Source: Pedobacter ghigonis | Lineage (GTDB): Bacteria; Bacteroidota; Bacteroidia; Sphingobacteriales; Sphingobacteriaceae | Direction: 5' to 3' | Length of the DNA stretch: 45,150 nt | Assembly (NCBI RefSeq): GCF_903166585.1 | Contig: NZ_CAESCM010000025.1 | Coordinates: 1 to 45,150 of the forward strand | Shown: positions 8,556 through 15,873 of the stretch, in pieces | Numbering within the stretch: the stretch's first letter is position 1 | Layout: every line of letters starts with the position of its first letter | Notes under the pieces: generated by a model | What the model saw: only the letters and a program-made list of their open reading frames with translations | The model's database searches: none | Told to the model about the DNA's origin: nothing | Made by a program: the position numbers and the translations under genes

Positions 8556-8851
8556 AGTTTTGTTTTAAGCTGATAAATGTAATAAATTCAAAGTTAAAGT
8601 CAATGGCTTTAGTTTTTACTGCTTTCGGTTAATGGTTTATAGCTGATTTTTAATAGCCATTACACCTAAGCCGGCGAGCCATTAATATTCAATCGTTTTT
8701 CTAAAACATCGCATTGGACTATGAGCAATCAACCATTAACTTAGAAATGCTTCGGAACATTGGCTATCAACCATGAGCCATTAACTATAAACCCATGAAC
8801 TATTGAACCAATGACTAATGAACTAATGAACCTTTTCCTTATTTTTGTATT
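8556..8851. other. Divergent intergenic region with low-complexity repeats
   Basis: This gap separates the divergent symporter and recR genes. Positions 8625-8830 repeat the phrases TGGTTTATAGCTGATTTTTAATAGCC, ACCATTAAC, GGCTATCAACC and TGACTAATGAACTAATGAACC, which resemble 6120-6310. I see no ORF or RNA fold. Promoters of both neighbours should lie at its ends. Confidence 0.55.
8840..8847 (+). promoter_or_regulatory. Candidate -7 promoter element of recR
   Basis: TATTTTTG matches TAnnTTTG and ends 4 nt before the recR ATG, the same spacing as at the DUF502 gene. This suggests a leaderless or nearly leaderless transcript. No clear -33 TTG is found at normal spacing. Confidence 0.35.
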
Positions 8852-9469
8852 ATGAATTTTTCATCCAAACTACTCGAGGATGCAGTAAACGAATTTTCGA
8901 AACTGCCTGGTGTAGGACAAAAAACGGCTTTGCGTCTGGTGCTGCATCTTTTAAGCAAAGAGCAGGAGGAAGTAAACCAGTTTGGTAATACATTTATTAA
9001 GCTCAAACAACAGATTAAACACTGTACTACCTGCCATAACATTTCTGATTATACGGTTTGCGAAATCTGTACCTCGCACAAACGCGATAAAGAAACCATT
9101 TGTGTGGTAGAAGATACGCGTGATGTAATGGCGATTGAAAACACGGGACAGTATTTTGGTGTTTACCATGTTTTGGGTGGCTTAATCTCGCCTATGGACG
9201 GGGTAGGGCCATCCGATTTGTTTATTGATGGTTTGGTAGCCCGTGTTGCCGCAGGTGGCATTAAAGAAATTATTTTAGCCTTAAGCCCCAATATGGAAGG
9301 CGATACGACATTGTTCTATTTGTACAAAAGATTAAAAGAATTCAACGTGCCCGTTACTACCATTGCGCGGGGTATTGCCTTTGGTGGCGAACTCGAATAT
9401 GCCGATGAAATTACCCTAGGCCGTTCGATTGTTACCCGTGTACCTTACGAAACCGCGATGATGAAATAG
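8852..9469 (+). CDS. recR: Recombination mediator RecR
   Basis: The 205-residue protein has the full RecR layout. An N-terminal helix-hairpin-helix carries LPGVGQKTALRLVLHLL (about 18-34). A four-cysteine zinc finger has C58, C61, C70 and C73. A Toprim domain starts with CVVEDTRDVMAIE and is followed by YHVLGGLISPMDGVGP. RecR acts with RecO and RecF to load RecA onto SSB-coated gaps in DNA repair. The length is normal and all metal ligands are present. It stands alone, 135 bp before an unrelated dehydrogenase. The ATG at 8852 gives the expected N-terminus MNFSSKLLEDAVNEFSKLPG. Confidence 0.96.
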   Translation: MNFSSKLLEDAVNEFSKLPGVGQKTALRLVLHLLSKEQEEVNQFGNTFIKLKQQIKHCTTCHNISDYTVCEICTSHKRDKETICVVEDTRDVMAIENTGQYFGVYHVLGGLISPMDGVGPSDLFIDGLVARVAAGGIKEIILALSPNMEGDTTLFYLYKRLKEFNVPVTTIARGIAFGGELEYADEITLGRSIVTRVPYETAMMK

Positions 9470-9474
9470 CAATT

Positions 9475-9600
9475 AGTATCGAGATGGAAAATATCAGGTA
9501 GCAAGATAGGTCGGAAGACCAGTTACGCGATTTTAGCTTCTCTATTCTTGATATTTAATACTCACTACCTGATACTCGCTACTTAATACTCGATACTCAA
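9475..9600. repeat. Long nested inverted repeat between recR and the SDR gene
   Basis: Three nested arm pairs can be read: AGTATCGAG with CTCGATACT, TATCAGGTAG with CTACCTGATA, and CAAGATAG with CTATTCTTG. They would give one imperfect hairpin filling the gap. The right half is built of TACTCGATACT-like phrases, which recur at 10482-10522. It may act as a transcription end for recR, though no T run follows. Confidence 0.55.
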
Positions 9601-9604
9601 AAAA

Positions 9605-10423
9605 ATGAATCTAAAAAATAAAGTAATCATCATTACCGGCGCATCAAGCGGAATAGGAAAAGCCTGTGCCGAAGAATTTGCCATGCGCGGTGCCAATTTA
9701 GTTTTAGCGGCCCGTCAATACGTTACCCTTTGCGAAATTACTGCCGATCTGGAAAAAAAATATGGCATCAGGGCTGTAGCGGTTCAGGCTGATGTAAGTA
9801 AAGAAGCCGATTGCGAACTGATTATTAAACAAGCATTGGTTTCCTTTCAAAAAATAGATATCCTGGTTAATAATGCAGGTTTATCGATGCGTGCCCTTTT
9901 TAACGACCTGGATTTATCGGTACTTAAAAACCTGATGGATGTGAATTTCTGGGGTACCGTTTATTGTACAAAATATGCCTTGCCCGAAATTCTAAAAACC
10001 AAAGGAACAGTGGTTGGCGTATCATCTATTGCCGGTTACCGTGGCTTGCCGGGCCGTACAGGTTATTCGGCTTCTAAGTTTGCCATGAATGGTTTTATGG
10101 AATCGTTACGTACCGAACTCCTTAAAACCGGTGTAAATGTAATGGTGGCCTGTCCGGGGTTTACAGCTTCGAATATACGTGTAACTGCCTTATCAAAAGA
10201 TGGTGCAGCCCACGGAGAAACCAGTATGGATGAAGGTAAAATGATGACCTCAGAAGAAGTGGCCAGCATTATTGCCGATGGCATTGAGCAGCGCAAACGC
10301 ACTTTAGTAATGACCAGACAAGGGAAATTAGCCGTATGGATGAATAAGCTTTTCCCGGCTTTTGTAGATAAAAAGGTATTTGATTTATTCGCGAAAGAGA
10401 AAAACCCGTTGATAAAGGTTTAG
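9605..10423 (+). CDS. Short-chain dehydrogenase/reductase
   Basis: The 272-residue protein is a classical SDR. The cofactor motif TGASSGIG lies at about residues 12-19, NNAG follows DILV, and the catalytic pair is Y154 and K158 in YSASK, preceded by the active serine in GVSSIAG. The Rossmann fold binds NAD(H) or NADP(H); an arginine in LAARQ after the second strand leans toward NADP(H). A C-terminal segment, MTRQGKLAVWMNKLFPAFVDKKVF, is typical of DhRS/YqjQ-like SDRs that act on lipid-type substrates, but substrate remains unknown. It is monocistronic as far as spacing shows. Confidence 0.88.
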   Translation: MNLKNKVIIITGASSGIGKACAEEFAMRGANLVLAARQYVTLCEITADLEKKYGIRAVAVQADVSKEADCELIIKQALVSFQKIDILVNNAGLSMRALFNDLDLSVLKNLMDVNFWGTVYCTKYALPEILKTKGTVVGVSSIAGYRGLPGRTGYSASKFAMNGFMESLRTELLKTGVNVMVACPGFTASNIRVTALSKDGAAHGETSMDEGKMMTSEEVASIIADGIEQRKRTLVMTRQGKLAVWMNKLFPAFVDKKVFDLFAKEKNPLIKV

Positions 10424-10598
10424 GGTGGAAGGTTTAAGGCCTAAGGTATAAAGCCAAACGGTTTAATAAACTTAGTCTGTCTTGCTTGATACTAAATACC
10501 TGCTTAATACTCCATACTTGCTACGCTGTCCCCTAACAATCAAAATCTACCTTTACAACAATTTCGTTTATTTATGTAGAGAAGAAAAATCTTGTTTT

Positions 10599-11450
10599 AT
10601 GTCTAAACCCCTGCTTTTATTTATGCTCCTGTTCCAAACCATACTGGCTTCTGCTCAGGTAAAAAAGGCGAAAAACATTAATTACGCCGGCAATACCGAT
10701 GAGGCCAATACTTTGAACATTTTTTATAAGAACGACAGTATAAAGGATAAACCCGTTTTGGTTTTCATTCATGGCGGTTCATGGAGCAGTGGGAAAAAGG
10801 AAACCTATTGGTGGTTAGGCCGTAATTTTGCACGGAAAGGTGTAGTTACAGTAATCATCAATTATCCCCTGGCTCCAAATGTGCAGTACGAAAAAATGGG
10901 CGATGATTGTGCTTTGGCCGTAAAATGGGTGAGCGAAAATATTGCCACTTATAAGGCAAGCCCTGATAAGATTTTTATAATGGGGCACTCGGCAGGGGCA
11001 CATTTGGCCGAGCTGATCAATGCCGATCCTAAATATTTAAAAAAGGCAGGGATTAAAAACCCGATTAAAGGTATAATCCTCAACGATCCCTTTGGCCTGG
11101 ATATGCACGAATATTTAACCACAGCCGAAAAAGACCATTTTTATTTCGATTTCATCAGAACGTTTACCGAACAGCCTGAAGTTTGGAAAACAGCTTCTCC
11201 GATGGATTATGTGAACAATATCAAGAATCCGCATTTACTTTTTTATGGGAGTAAAACTTACGGCGCTATTAAATTGCAAACGCCTAAGCTATACGAGAAA
11301 CTAAAAGCCAATGGTGTTCGGGCCGAGATAAAAGAAATTAAAGGTAAAAGCCATGTACCTATGATTAGCCAGATGATTTTTGGTGGGAACCAGTTGTACG
11401 AGGATATTTTGGGTTTTATTGAACAAATTGTTGCTAAAACTCCAATTTAA
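10599..11450 (+). CDS. Secreted alpha/beta hydrolase (esterase-like)
   Basis: Started at ATG 10599 the protein has 283 residues with a clean signal peptide, MSKPLLLFMLLFQTILASAQ. A longer frame from 10482 only adds a non-signal extension and is rejected. HGGSW (oxyanion hole) lies near residue 55, the nucleophile elbow is GHSAGAH with S131, and the histidine is H252 in KSHVPM. An acidic residue in the segment before it completes the triad. This is the hormone-sensitive-lipase/carboxylesterase-like group with HGG, as in BD-FAE-type esterases. The protein is probably periplasmic or exported. The true substrate cannot be read. The stop is followed directly by a terminator-like palindrome. Confidence 0.85.
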   Translation: MSKPLLLFMLLFQTILASAQVKKAKNINYAGNTDEANTLNIFYKNDSIKDKPVLVFIHGGSWSSGKKETYWWLGRNFARKGVVTVIINYPLAPNVQYEKMGDDCALAVKWVSENIATYKASPDKIFIMGHSAGAHLAELINADPKYLKKAGIKNPIKGIILNDPFGLDMHEYLTTAEKDHFYFDFIRTFTEQPEVWKTASPMDYVNNIKNPHLLFYGSKTYGAIKLQTPKLYEKLKANGVRAEIKEIKGKSHVPMISQMIFGGNQLYEDILGFIEQIVAKTPI

Positions 11451-11519
11451 CGTCATGCTGAATTTATTTCAGCACCTCTATTATGGATGAGATTCTGAAA
11501 CAAATTCAGGGTGACGATT
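11451..11519. terminator. Palindromic repeat between convergent genes, probable bidirectional terminator
   Basis: Arms of about 28 nt pair with a few mismatches: CGTCATGCTGAATTTATTTC on the left with CAAATTCAGGGTGACG on the right, plus CAGCACCTC with GAGATTCTG. The hydrolase and Kir genes converge on it and it fills the whole gap. The left arm belongs to the dispersed TGCTGAATTTATTTCAGCA family also found at 25066, 34568, 35088, 35413 and 35692. Confidence 0.65.
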
Positions 11520-12461
11520 TTAAACCGTCCGCGTAACCTCATCCAGTTTACTGTAATCCATTACCATTTTACCGGCCTCATTGTGGAAATACATTTTCTC
11601 GAAACGGGCATCCATTTCAATTTCTTCATCCTGGTAACTGGTACGTGTATGGATGGTTTGGGCAAAAGTATCATCAAAGGCCTTTAACATTACAAAAACC
11701 TCAACCTCTGCCAGCTGCAATTCGATAAGTGATTTTTCGAATAGTGGACTTTCTTCGGTAATGGGGTGAACCAAAGTCCAGTTTAAAGAAAGGATGCTGA
11801 TTTTATCGCGTTCCAGGTGAAGCGGGTAAAAACGCCTCACTTGTTTATCATCAACCATTTCATTGTACGACATTACCATCTGCACTTCTACTTCAATTAG
11901 CTGGTTGCGACGCAAATTAACCAAACGACACATTAATCCGTGGCCACCTTCGTAAGGAGCAATGACCATTTTCTTACTGAAACTAACCTTCGAAGTTGGC
12001 CGGCTAAAACGTCCGTACAATAAACCGGTAGCGAGGGCAAAAGCGAGCAGACCGAGCATACTTTCGAAAGCTGCCAGCACACTGGTAATAAAACCTTGCG
12101 GCGAAATGTGGCCATAACCCACCGTAGAGATGGTTTGCGCCGAAAAGAAGAAAGCATCGAAAAACTGATCGCGCAGGGTAATGCCCTTTGCACCAACTAA
12201 ATTTTCGATCCCAATGAGGTTATATAGAATAGCAAAAATAGTATTGACAAGCAGATAGGTTATCAGAATAACCAAAAAGAAACGGGGCCAGCTCATGGTA
12301 ACCAGGCGTGTGTAGGTATCATCGAACTTAAACCAGGGCAGGCCGGTACGCTCTATATTGGCCGAACCATCGGGGTTTAGCATACGCTGATTTTTGGTTA
12401 CCGGGTTCGATCCGAAACCGAAATCATCATTAAACTGTACTTTTCTTTTGAAGAAAGACAT
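11520..12461 (-). CDS. Inward-rectifier type potassium channel (KirBac-like)
   Basis: This 313-residue protein is a Kir-family channel. A slide-helix and first membrane segment (FLVILITYLLVNTIFAIL, about 61-78) are followed by the pore with selectivity filter TVGYG at 113-117. A second segment is AFESMLGLLAFALATGLLYGRFSRP, ending in the FSRP linker common in KirBac proteins. The remainder, from about 155, is the immunoglobulin-like cytoplasmic domain, with LMCRLVNLRRNQLIEVEVQ and a Kir-type LHPITEESPL-like block (TLVHPITEESPLF). It works in the inner membrane for potassium flux. It is divergent from the trp leader, with 60 bp between the start codons. It has no obvious link to tryptophan synthesis. 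Confidence 0.92.
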   Translation of the reverse strand: MSFFKRKVQFNDDFGFGSNPVTKNQRMLNPDGSANIERTGLPWFKFDDTYTRLVTMSWPRFFLVILITYLLVNTIFAILYNLIGIENLVGAKGITLRDQFFDAFFFSAQTISTVGYGHISPQGFITSVLAAFESMLGLLAFALATGLLYGRFSRPTSKVSFSKKMVIAPYEGGHGLMCRLVNLRRNQLIEVEVQMVMSYNEMVDDKQVRRFYPLHLERDKISILSLNWTLVHPITEESPLFEKSLIELQLAEVEVFVMLKAFDDTFAQTIHTRTSYQDEEIEMDARFEKMYFHNEAGKMVMDYSKLDEVTRTV

Positions 12462-12477
12462 ATATTTTTAGAAAGAT

Positions 12478-12509
12478 TTTGGAATTTTAAAAAACTATAT
12501 CAATATTTG
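12478..12509 (+). promoter_or_regulatory. Promoter of the trp leader and operon
   Basis: TTTG at 12478-12481 (the -33 element) is followed after 20 nt by AATATTTG at 12502-12509, one mismatch from the -7 consensus TAnnTTTG. Transcription would start near 12513, about 9 nt before the leader ATG. Confidence 0.6.
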
Positions 12510-12521
12510 CTTTATACAAAC

Positions 12522-12575
12522 ATGATAATTAAAAACTTAAATAACAATTGGTGGTGGCATAACGAAATTCGTTAG
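12522..12575 (+). CDS. trpL: trp operon leader peptide with three tandem Trp codons
   Basis: This 17-codon ORF encodes MIIKNLNNNWWWHNEIR followed by TAG. Codons 10-12 are TGG TGG TGG at 12549-12557. Three consecutive Trp codons in a tiny ORF between a promoter and a terminator, upstream of tryptophan genes, are the hallmark of a ribosome-sensing leader. The 8 nt just before the Trp codons (12541-12548) pair perfectly with 12584-12591, and the stop codon lies 8 nt before that partner. A ribosome stalled for lack of charged Trp-tRNA would cover the first arm; one reaching the stop would cover the second. The gene is too short for automated annotation. The assignment rests on motif and geometry; expression is unproven. 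No Shine-Dalgarno-like sequence is present, as usual in the phylum. Confidence 0.85.
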   Translation: MIIKNLNNNWWWHNEIR

Positions 12576-12630
12576 GCATTTCTATTGTTATATATTTTAA
12601 AATATTTTATACACAACGAAGAGGATTGCC
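12575..12630 (+). promoter_or_regulatory. Predicted antiterminator (2:3) hairpin of the trp attenuator
   Basis: Hand pairing gives three helices in register. GGCA (12575-12578) pairs with TGCC (12627-12630). TTTCT (12579-12583) pairs with AGAGG (12620-12624), using two G-T pairs. TTGTT (12585-12589) pairs with AACGA (12615-12619), using one G-T pair. Single bulges separate them. The right side uses nearly the entire 5' arm of the terminator, so the two folds exclude each other. The competing 1:2 hairpin is ATAACAAT (12541-12548) with ATTGTTAT (12584-12591). Confidence 0.65.
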
Positions 12631-12653
12631 CAAAAAGCAATCCTCTTTTTTTT
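12619..12653 (+). terminator. Attenuator terminator of the trp operon
   Basis: The arms AAGAGGATTGC (12619-12629) and GCAATCCTCTT (12637-12647) form a perfect 11-bp stem with a 7-nt loop, followed by an eight-T run from 12646. The T run exists only on the plus strand, and no other plus-strand gene lies between here and recR/SDR transcripts that end earlier. It can only act on the leader transcript. Confidence 0.9.
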
Positions 12654-12924
12654 ATGTGGTATTTTTTAACAACGCCCCGTTTCGTGTCTTCACGAAACGA
12701 AGTTTAATAAATGGTTCGTGAGGACACGAACCATGGCGCAAAGAATGGTTTGTGCAGACACAAACCACGGCACAAAGAATAAAAAAATATAAATGCTTTG
12801 TGGCAACACAAACCATAATATAAAGACATAAATGAAAAATGAACCACAGATGGATACAGATACACACAGATTTTATCCGTGCTCATCCTTTTTTATCTGT
12901 GGTTAAATAACATTCGCAATAAAC
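12654..12924 (+). promoter_or_regulatory. trp leader, distal part: row of hairpins before trpD
   Basis: Four short hairpins follow each other. 12678-12699 has 9-bp arms CGTTTCGTG/CACGAAACG. 12711-12734 has 10-bp arms ATGGTTCGTG/CACGAACCAT. 12746-12767 has 9-bp arms TGGTTTGTG/CACAAACCA. 12797-12812 has 6-bp arms TTTGTG/CACAAA. All have 4-nt loops and one shared core. A fifth pair, AACCACAGAT (12842-12851) with ATCTGTGGTT (12895-12904), ends 20 nt before trpD. All are transcribed if the attenuator is read through. They may be dispersed repeats, mRNA stabilisers, or both. Confidence 0.7.
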
Positions 12925-13914
12925 ATGAAAAAGATATTAAACCATTTATTCGAGAACAAGAGTTTTAGCAGGGAAGAAGCCAAAAACATTTTAATTTCCA
13001 TTGCAGAGGGGGCTTTCAATTCTTCGCAGATTGCTGCCTTTATTACCGCGTACGCCATGCGCAACATTACCGTGCAGGAATTACAGGGCTTTAGAGATGC
13101 CATGCTGGATATGTGCGTAAAAGTTAACCTTTCGGCTTACGAACTGATTGACCTTTGCGGTACAGGTGGCGATGGCAAAGACACTTTTAACATTTCTACC
13201 TTATCCTCGTTTATAGTGGCAGGTGCGGGGCATCATGTAGCCAAACATGGTAATTATGGTGTTTCCTCAGGCTGCGGTTCATCAAACGTAATGGAGTACC
13301 TGGGCTATAATTTCACCAATAATGAAGATACTTTAAAACGCAATTTAGACGCAGCAGGTATTTGCTTTCTGCATGCACCGCTTTTTAACCCGGCTATGAA
13401 AATAGTGGCACCAATTAGAAAAGAGCTGGGCGTGAAAACGTTTTTCAACATGCTTGGGCCAATGGTTAACCCGGGGCAACCCAGACACCAGATGGTGGGC
13501 GTATTTAGTTTAGAGCTGGCCCGTTTATATGCCTATTTATACCAGGATACCGATAAAAACTATACCATTGTACATGCGCTGGAAGGTTATGATGAAATTT
13601 CGCTCACCTGCGATGTAAAAACCTTTAGCAACAAAGGCGAACAGATTTTAACCCTCGAGGATATGGGCTTTGAAAAAGTAGATGTTAATGCCATTAAAGG
13701 TGGCGATACGGTAGAATCATCGGCTAAAATATTTATGGATGTACTTAATGGAGAAGCAACCGATGTACAGAACAATGTAGTACTTTGTAACTCGGCACTG
13801 GCCATTAGGACCATAAAACCTGAACAATCTTTTGCCGATTGCTATTACGAAGCAGAAGAATCGCTGATGAGCAAAAAAGCACTTTACAGTTTTAAACAAT
13901 TACTGGCATGCTAA
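12925..13914 (+). CDS. trpD: Anthranilate phosphoribosyltransferase
   Basis: The 329-residue enzyme transfers phosphoribosyl from PRPP to anthranilate, the second step of tryptophan synthesis. The PRPP-binding loop is visible as LCGTGGDGKDTFNIST near residues 75-90, followed by KHGNYGVSSGCGSSN and the magnesium-binding DEI in EGYDEISLT. The anthranilate-site region RHQMVGVF is present. The protein is full length and has no fused TrpG domain. It is the first structural gene after the attenuator and overlaps trpF by 7 bp, so the two are translationally coupled. trpE, trpG and trpC are not in the window, so anthranilate must come from genes elsewhere. Confidence 0.96.
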   Translation: MKKILNHLFENKSFSREEAKNILISIAEGAFNSSQIAAFITAYAMRNITVQELQGFRDAMLDMCVKVNLSAYELIDLCGTGGDGKDTFNISTLSSFIVAGAGHHVAKHGNYGVSSGCGSSNVMEYLGYNFTNNEDTLKRNLDAAGICFLHAPLFNPAMKIVAPIRKELGVKTFFNMLGPMVNPGQPRHQMVGVFSLELARLYAYLYQDTDKNYTIVHALEGYDEISLTCDVKTFSNKGEQILTLEDMGFEKVDVNAIKGGDTVESSAKIFMDVLNGEATDVQNNVVLCNSALAIRTIKPEQSFADCYYEAEESLMSKKALYSFKQLLAC

Positions 13915-14537
13915 AGCTAAAAGTTTGCGGCATGCGTTTGGCAGCCAATATTGCTGCGGTAGCAGATTTGCAACCAGATTATCTGGGCTTTATCTTTTAT
14001 GATAAATCGCCGAGATTAATCAGCGATGTTTCTGCAGAACTGATCAAATACATCCCCTCCGAAATTAAAACCGTTGGCGTTTTCGTGAATGAGGCTATCG
14101 AAAAGGTAAAGGAGAAAGTAAGTACTTTGAAGTTGAAGGCCGTTCAATTGCATGGAAGCGAATCGCCGGAGTATTGTGCAGGGTTAAAGACCAGTTTTCC
14201 AGCTGTAGAAGTGATTAAAGCTTTTGGCATAGATGAAGACTTCGATTTTACTGTTTTGGTAGCTTACTTAGATGTAGCAGATTATTTTCTGTTCGATACC
14301 AAAACAAAAGCACATGGCGGATCGGGGAAAACATTTAATTGGTCTGTTTTAGACCGGTATACTTACAACAAACCCTACTTTTTGAGCGGTGGAATAGACC
14401 TGGAACATGCCACTGCTATTAAAAATATAAGCGAAGATCGTTTATATGCATTAGACATCAATAGCCGCTTCGAAACCGAACCAGGCCTGAAGGATGCAGA
14501 AAAGATTAAAGAATTTATAAAAGAAATGACTAAGTAA
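13908..14537 (+). CDS. trpF: Phosphoribosylanthranilate isomerase
   Basis: The 209-residue TIM barrel converts phosphoribosylanthranilate to its open-chain ketone (CdRP). Family motifs are KVCGMR at the N-terminus with the catalytic cysteine, DYLGFIFYDKSPR, VGVFVNE, KAVQLHGSE, LFDTKTKAHGGSGKTFNW, and FLSGGIDLEH. The catalytic aspartate is in the FDTK motif. Length and motifs are complete. The start ATG overlaps the end of trpD. The product feeds indole-3-glycerol-phosphate synthase (TrpC), whose gene is not adjacent, which is unusual because trpC normally neighbours trpF. A 48-bp gap with a perfect palindrome separates it from trpB. Confidence 0.95.
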   Translation: MLKLKVCGMRLAANIAAVADLQPDYLGFIFYDKSPRLISDVSAELIKYIPSEIKTVGVFVNEAIEKVKEKVSTLKLKAVQLHGSESPEYCAGLKTSFPAVEVIKAFGIDEDFDFTVLVAYLDVADYFLFDTKTKAHGGSGKTFNWSVLDRYTYNKPYFLSGGIDLEHATAIKNISEDRLYALDINSRFETEPGLKDAEKIKEFIKEMTK

Positions 14538-14551
14538 ATTGTTATTCATCA

Positions 14552-14571
14552 CCCTTGGTTTAAACCAAGGG
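14552..14571. repeat. Perfect 20-bp palindrome between trpF and trpB
   Basis: CCCTTGGTTT is followed at once by its complement AAACCAAGGG. It could form a 20-nt snap-back in the trp mRNA, and lacks a T run, so it is not a usual terminator. It ends 14 nt before the trpB start. Confidence 0.75.
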
Positions 14572-14585
14572 GAAAAACAAAAGAT

Positions 14586-15767
14586 ATGAAATACAAAGTA
14601 AACGAAAAAGGATATTACGGAGATTTTGGAGGCGCTTACATCCCCGAAATGCTTTATCCGAACGTAGAAGAATTGCGTCAAAACTATTTAAAGATTATTG
14701 ATGATGCCGGTTTTCAAAAGGAATTTCATCAATTGTTAAAAGATTATGTTGGCCGCCCTTCGCCACTGTATCTGGCAAAAAGATACTCTGAAAAGTATGG
14801 CGCTAATATTTTCCTGAAAAGGGAAGATTTAAACCATACCGGTGCGCACAAGATCAACAACACCATCGGACAGATTTTGCTTGCGGAAAAACTGGGCAAA
14901 AAACGGATTATCGCCGAAACAGGCGCTGGTCAGCATGGGGTAGCTACTGCAACGGTTTGTGCTTTGCGCAACCTCGAATGTGTAATTTACATGGGAGAGG
15001 TAGATATCGAACGCCAGGCACCAAACGTTGCCCGTATGAAAATGCTGGGTGCAAAAGTAGTTCCGGCAAGTTCGGGTAGTAAAACTTTAAAAGATGCCAC
15101 TAATGAGGCCATGCGCGATTGGATTAACAATCCGGTTGATACCCATTACATTATCGGTTCGGTAGTTGGACCACATCCTTACCCTGATATGGTGGCTATT
15201 TTTCAGTCGATCATCTCAGAGGAAACCAAAAAACAACTACTGGAACAAACCGGAAGTGATCAGCCTGATTACGTTTTAGCTTGCGTAGGTGGTGGCAGTA
15301 ACGCTATGGGCATGTTCTATCATTTTATTGATGATGAAAATGTTAAACTAATTGCTGTAGAGGCTGCTGGTAGAGGTGTATCGAGTGGATTTTCGGCCGC
15401 AACAACTTATTTAGGCAAAGAAGGCGTTTTACATGGTAGCCGGAGTATTTTAATGCAAACAGAAGACGGACAGGTGGTAGAACCGCACTCGGTTTCTGCC
15501 GGACTGGATTACCCGGGTATTGGTCCTCAACATGCTCATTTGTTTAAAACCGGTCGCGGGCAATATGTTTCCATTACCGACGAAGAGAGTTTAGAAGCAG
15601 GTTTATTGTGCACCAAACTGGAAGGGATTATTCCGGCGATTGAAAGCGCACACGCATTGGCTTACCTCGACAAAATGGAATTTAAAGGAGGCGAAAATGT
15701 AGTGGTTTGCCTATCTGGCCGTGGCGACAAGGATCTGGATACTTATATTAAGTACTTTAATTTATAG
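14586..15767 (+). CDS. trpB: Tryptophan synthase beta subunit
   Basis: The 393-residue PLP enzyme joins indole and serine to give tryptophan, as the beta half of the alpha2-beta2 complex. The PLP lysine is K89 in HTGAHKINN. Other signatures are YYGDFGGAYIPEML near the N-terminus, ETGAGQHGVATAT, the phosphate-binding GGGSNAMG, and LSGRGDKD at the C-terminus. EDLNHTGAHK is typical of TrpB1, the form partnered with TrpA, and trpA is indeed next. Length is normal. trpB and trpA usually touch; here they are split by a repeat with 25-bp arms. Confidence 0.97.
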   Translation: MKYKVNEKGYYGDFGGAYIPEMLYPNVEELRQNYLKIIDDAGFQKEFHQLLKDYVGRPSPLYLAKRYSEKYGANIFLKREDLNHTGAHKINNTIGQILLAEKLGKKRIIAETGAGQHGVATATVCALRNLECVIYMGEVDIERQAPNVARMKMLGAKVVPASSGSKTLKDATNEAMRDWINNPVDTHYIIGSVVGPHPYPDMVAIFQSIISEETKKQLLEQTGSDQPDYVLACVGGGSNAMGMFYHFIDDENVKLIAVEAAGRGVSSGFSAATTYLGKEGVLHGSRSILMQTEDGQVVEPHSVSAGLDYPGIGPQHAHLFKTGRGQYVSITDEESLEAGLLCTKLEGIIPAIESAHALAYLDKMEFKGGENVVVCLSGRGDKDLDTYIKYFNL

Positions 15768-15772
15768 AAAGC

Positions 15773-15858
15773 CGTCATTGCGAGGCACGAAGCAATCTTA
15801 ATGCTTTGGGTTAGCGTGTAGCGATTGTAGTAGGATTGCTTCGTGCCTCGCAATGACG
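15773..15858. repeat. Inverted repeat with perfect 25-bp arms between trpB and trpA
   Basis: The arm starting CGTCATTGCGAGGCACGAAG (15773-15797) is exactly complementary to 15834-15858, ending CCTCGCAATGACG. The spacer is 36 nt. In mRNA this would be a very stable hairpin. Its last bases contain an ATG in frame with trpA (15853), which I do not take as the start. The GTCATTGCGAGG phrase is a common dispersed repeat type in this phylum. Confidence 0.85.
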
Positions 15859-15873
15859 AAAATGATAGAAAAC

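Noticed and set aside
12561..12573. AACGAA-ATTCGTT hairpin as the main antiterminator arm, pairing TTCGTT with AACGAA at 12615
   Set aside because: This 6-bp pairing overlaps only the foot of the terminator; the 12575-12589 pairing with 12615-12630 is longer and blocks the whole 5' arm.
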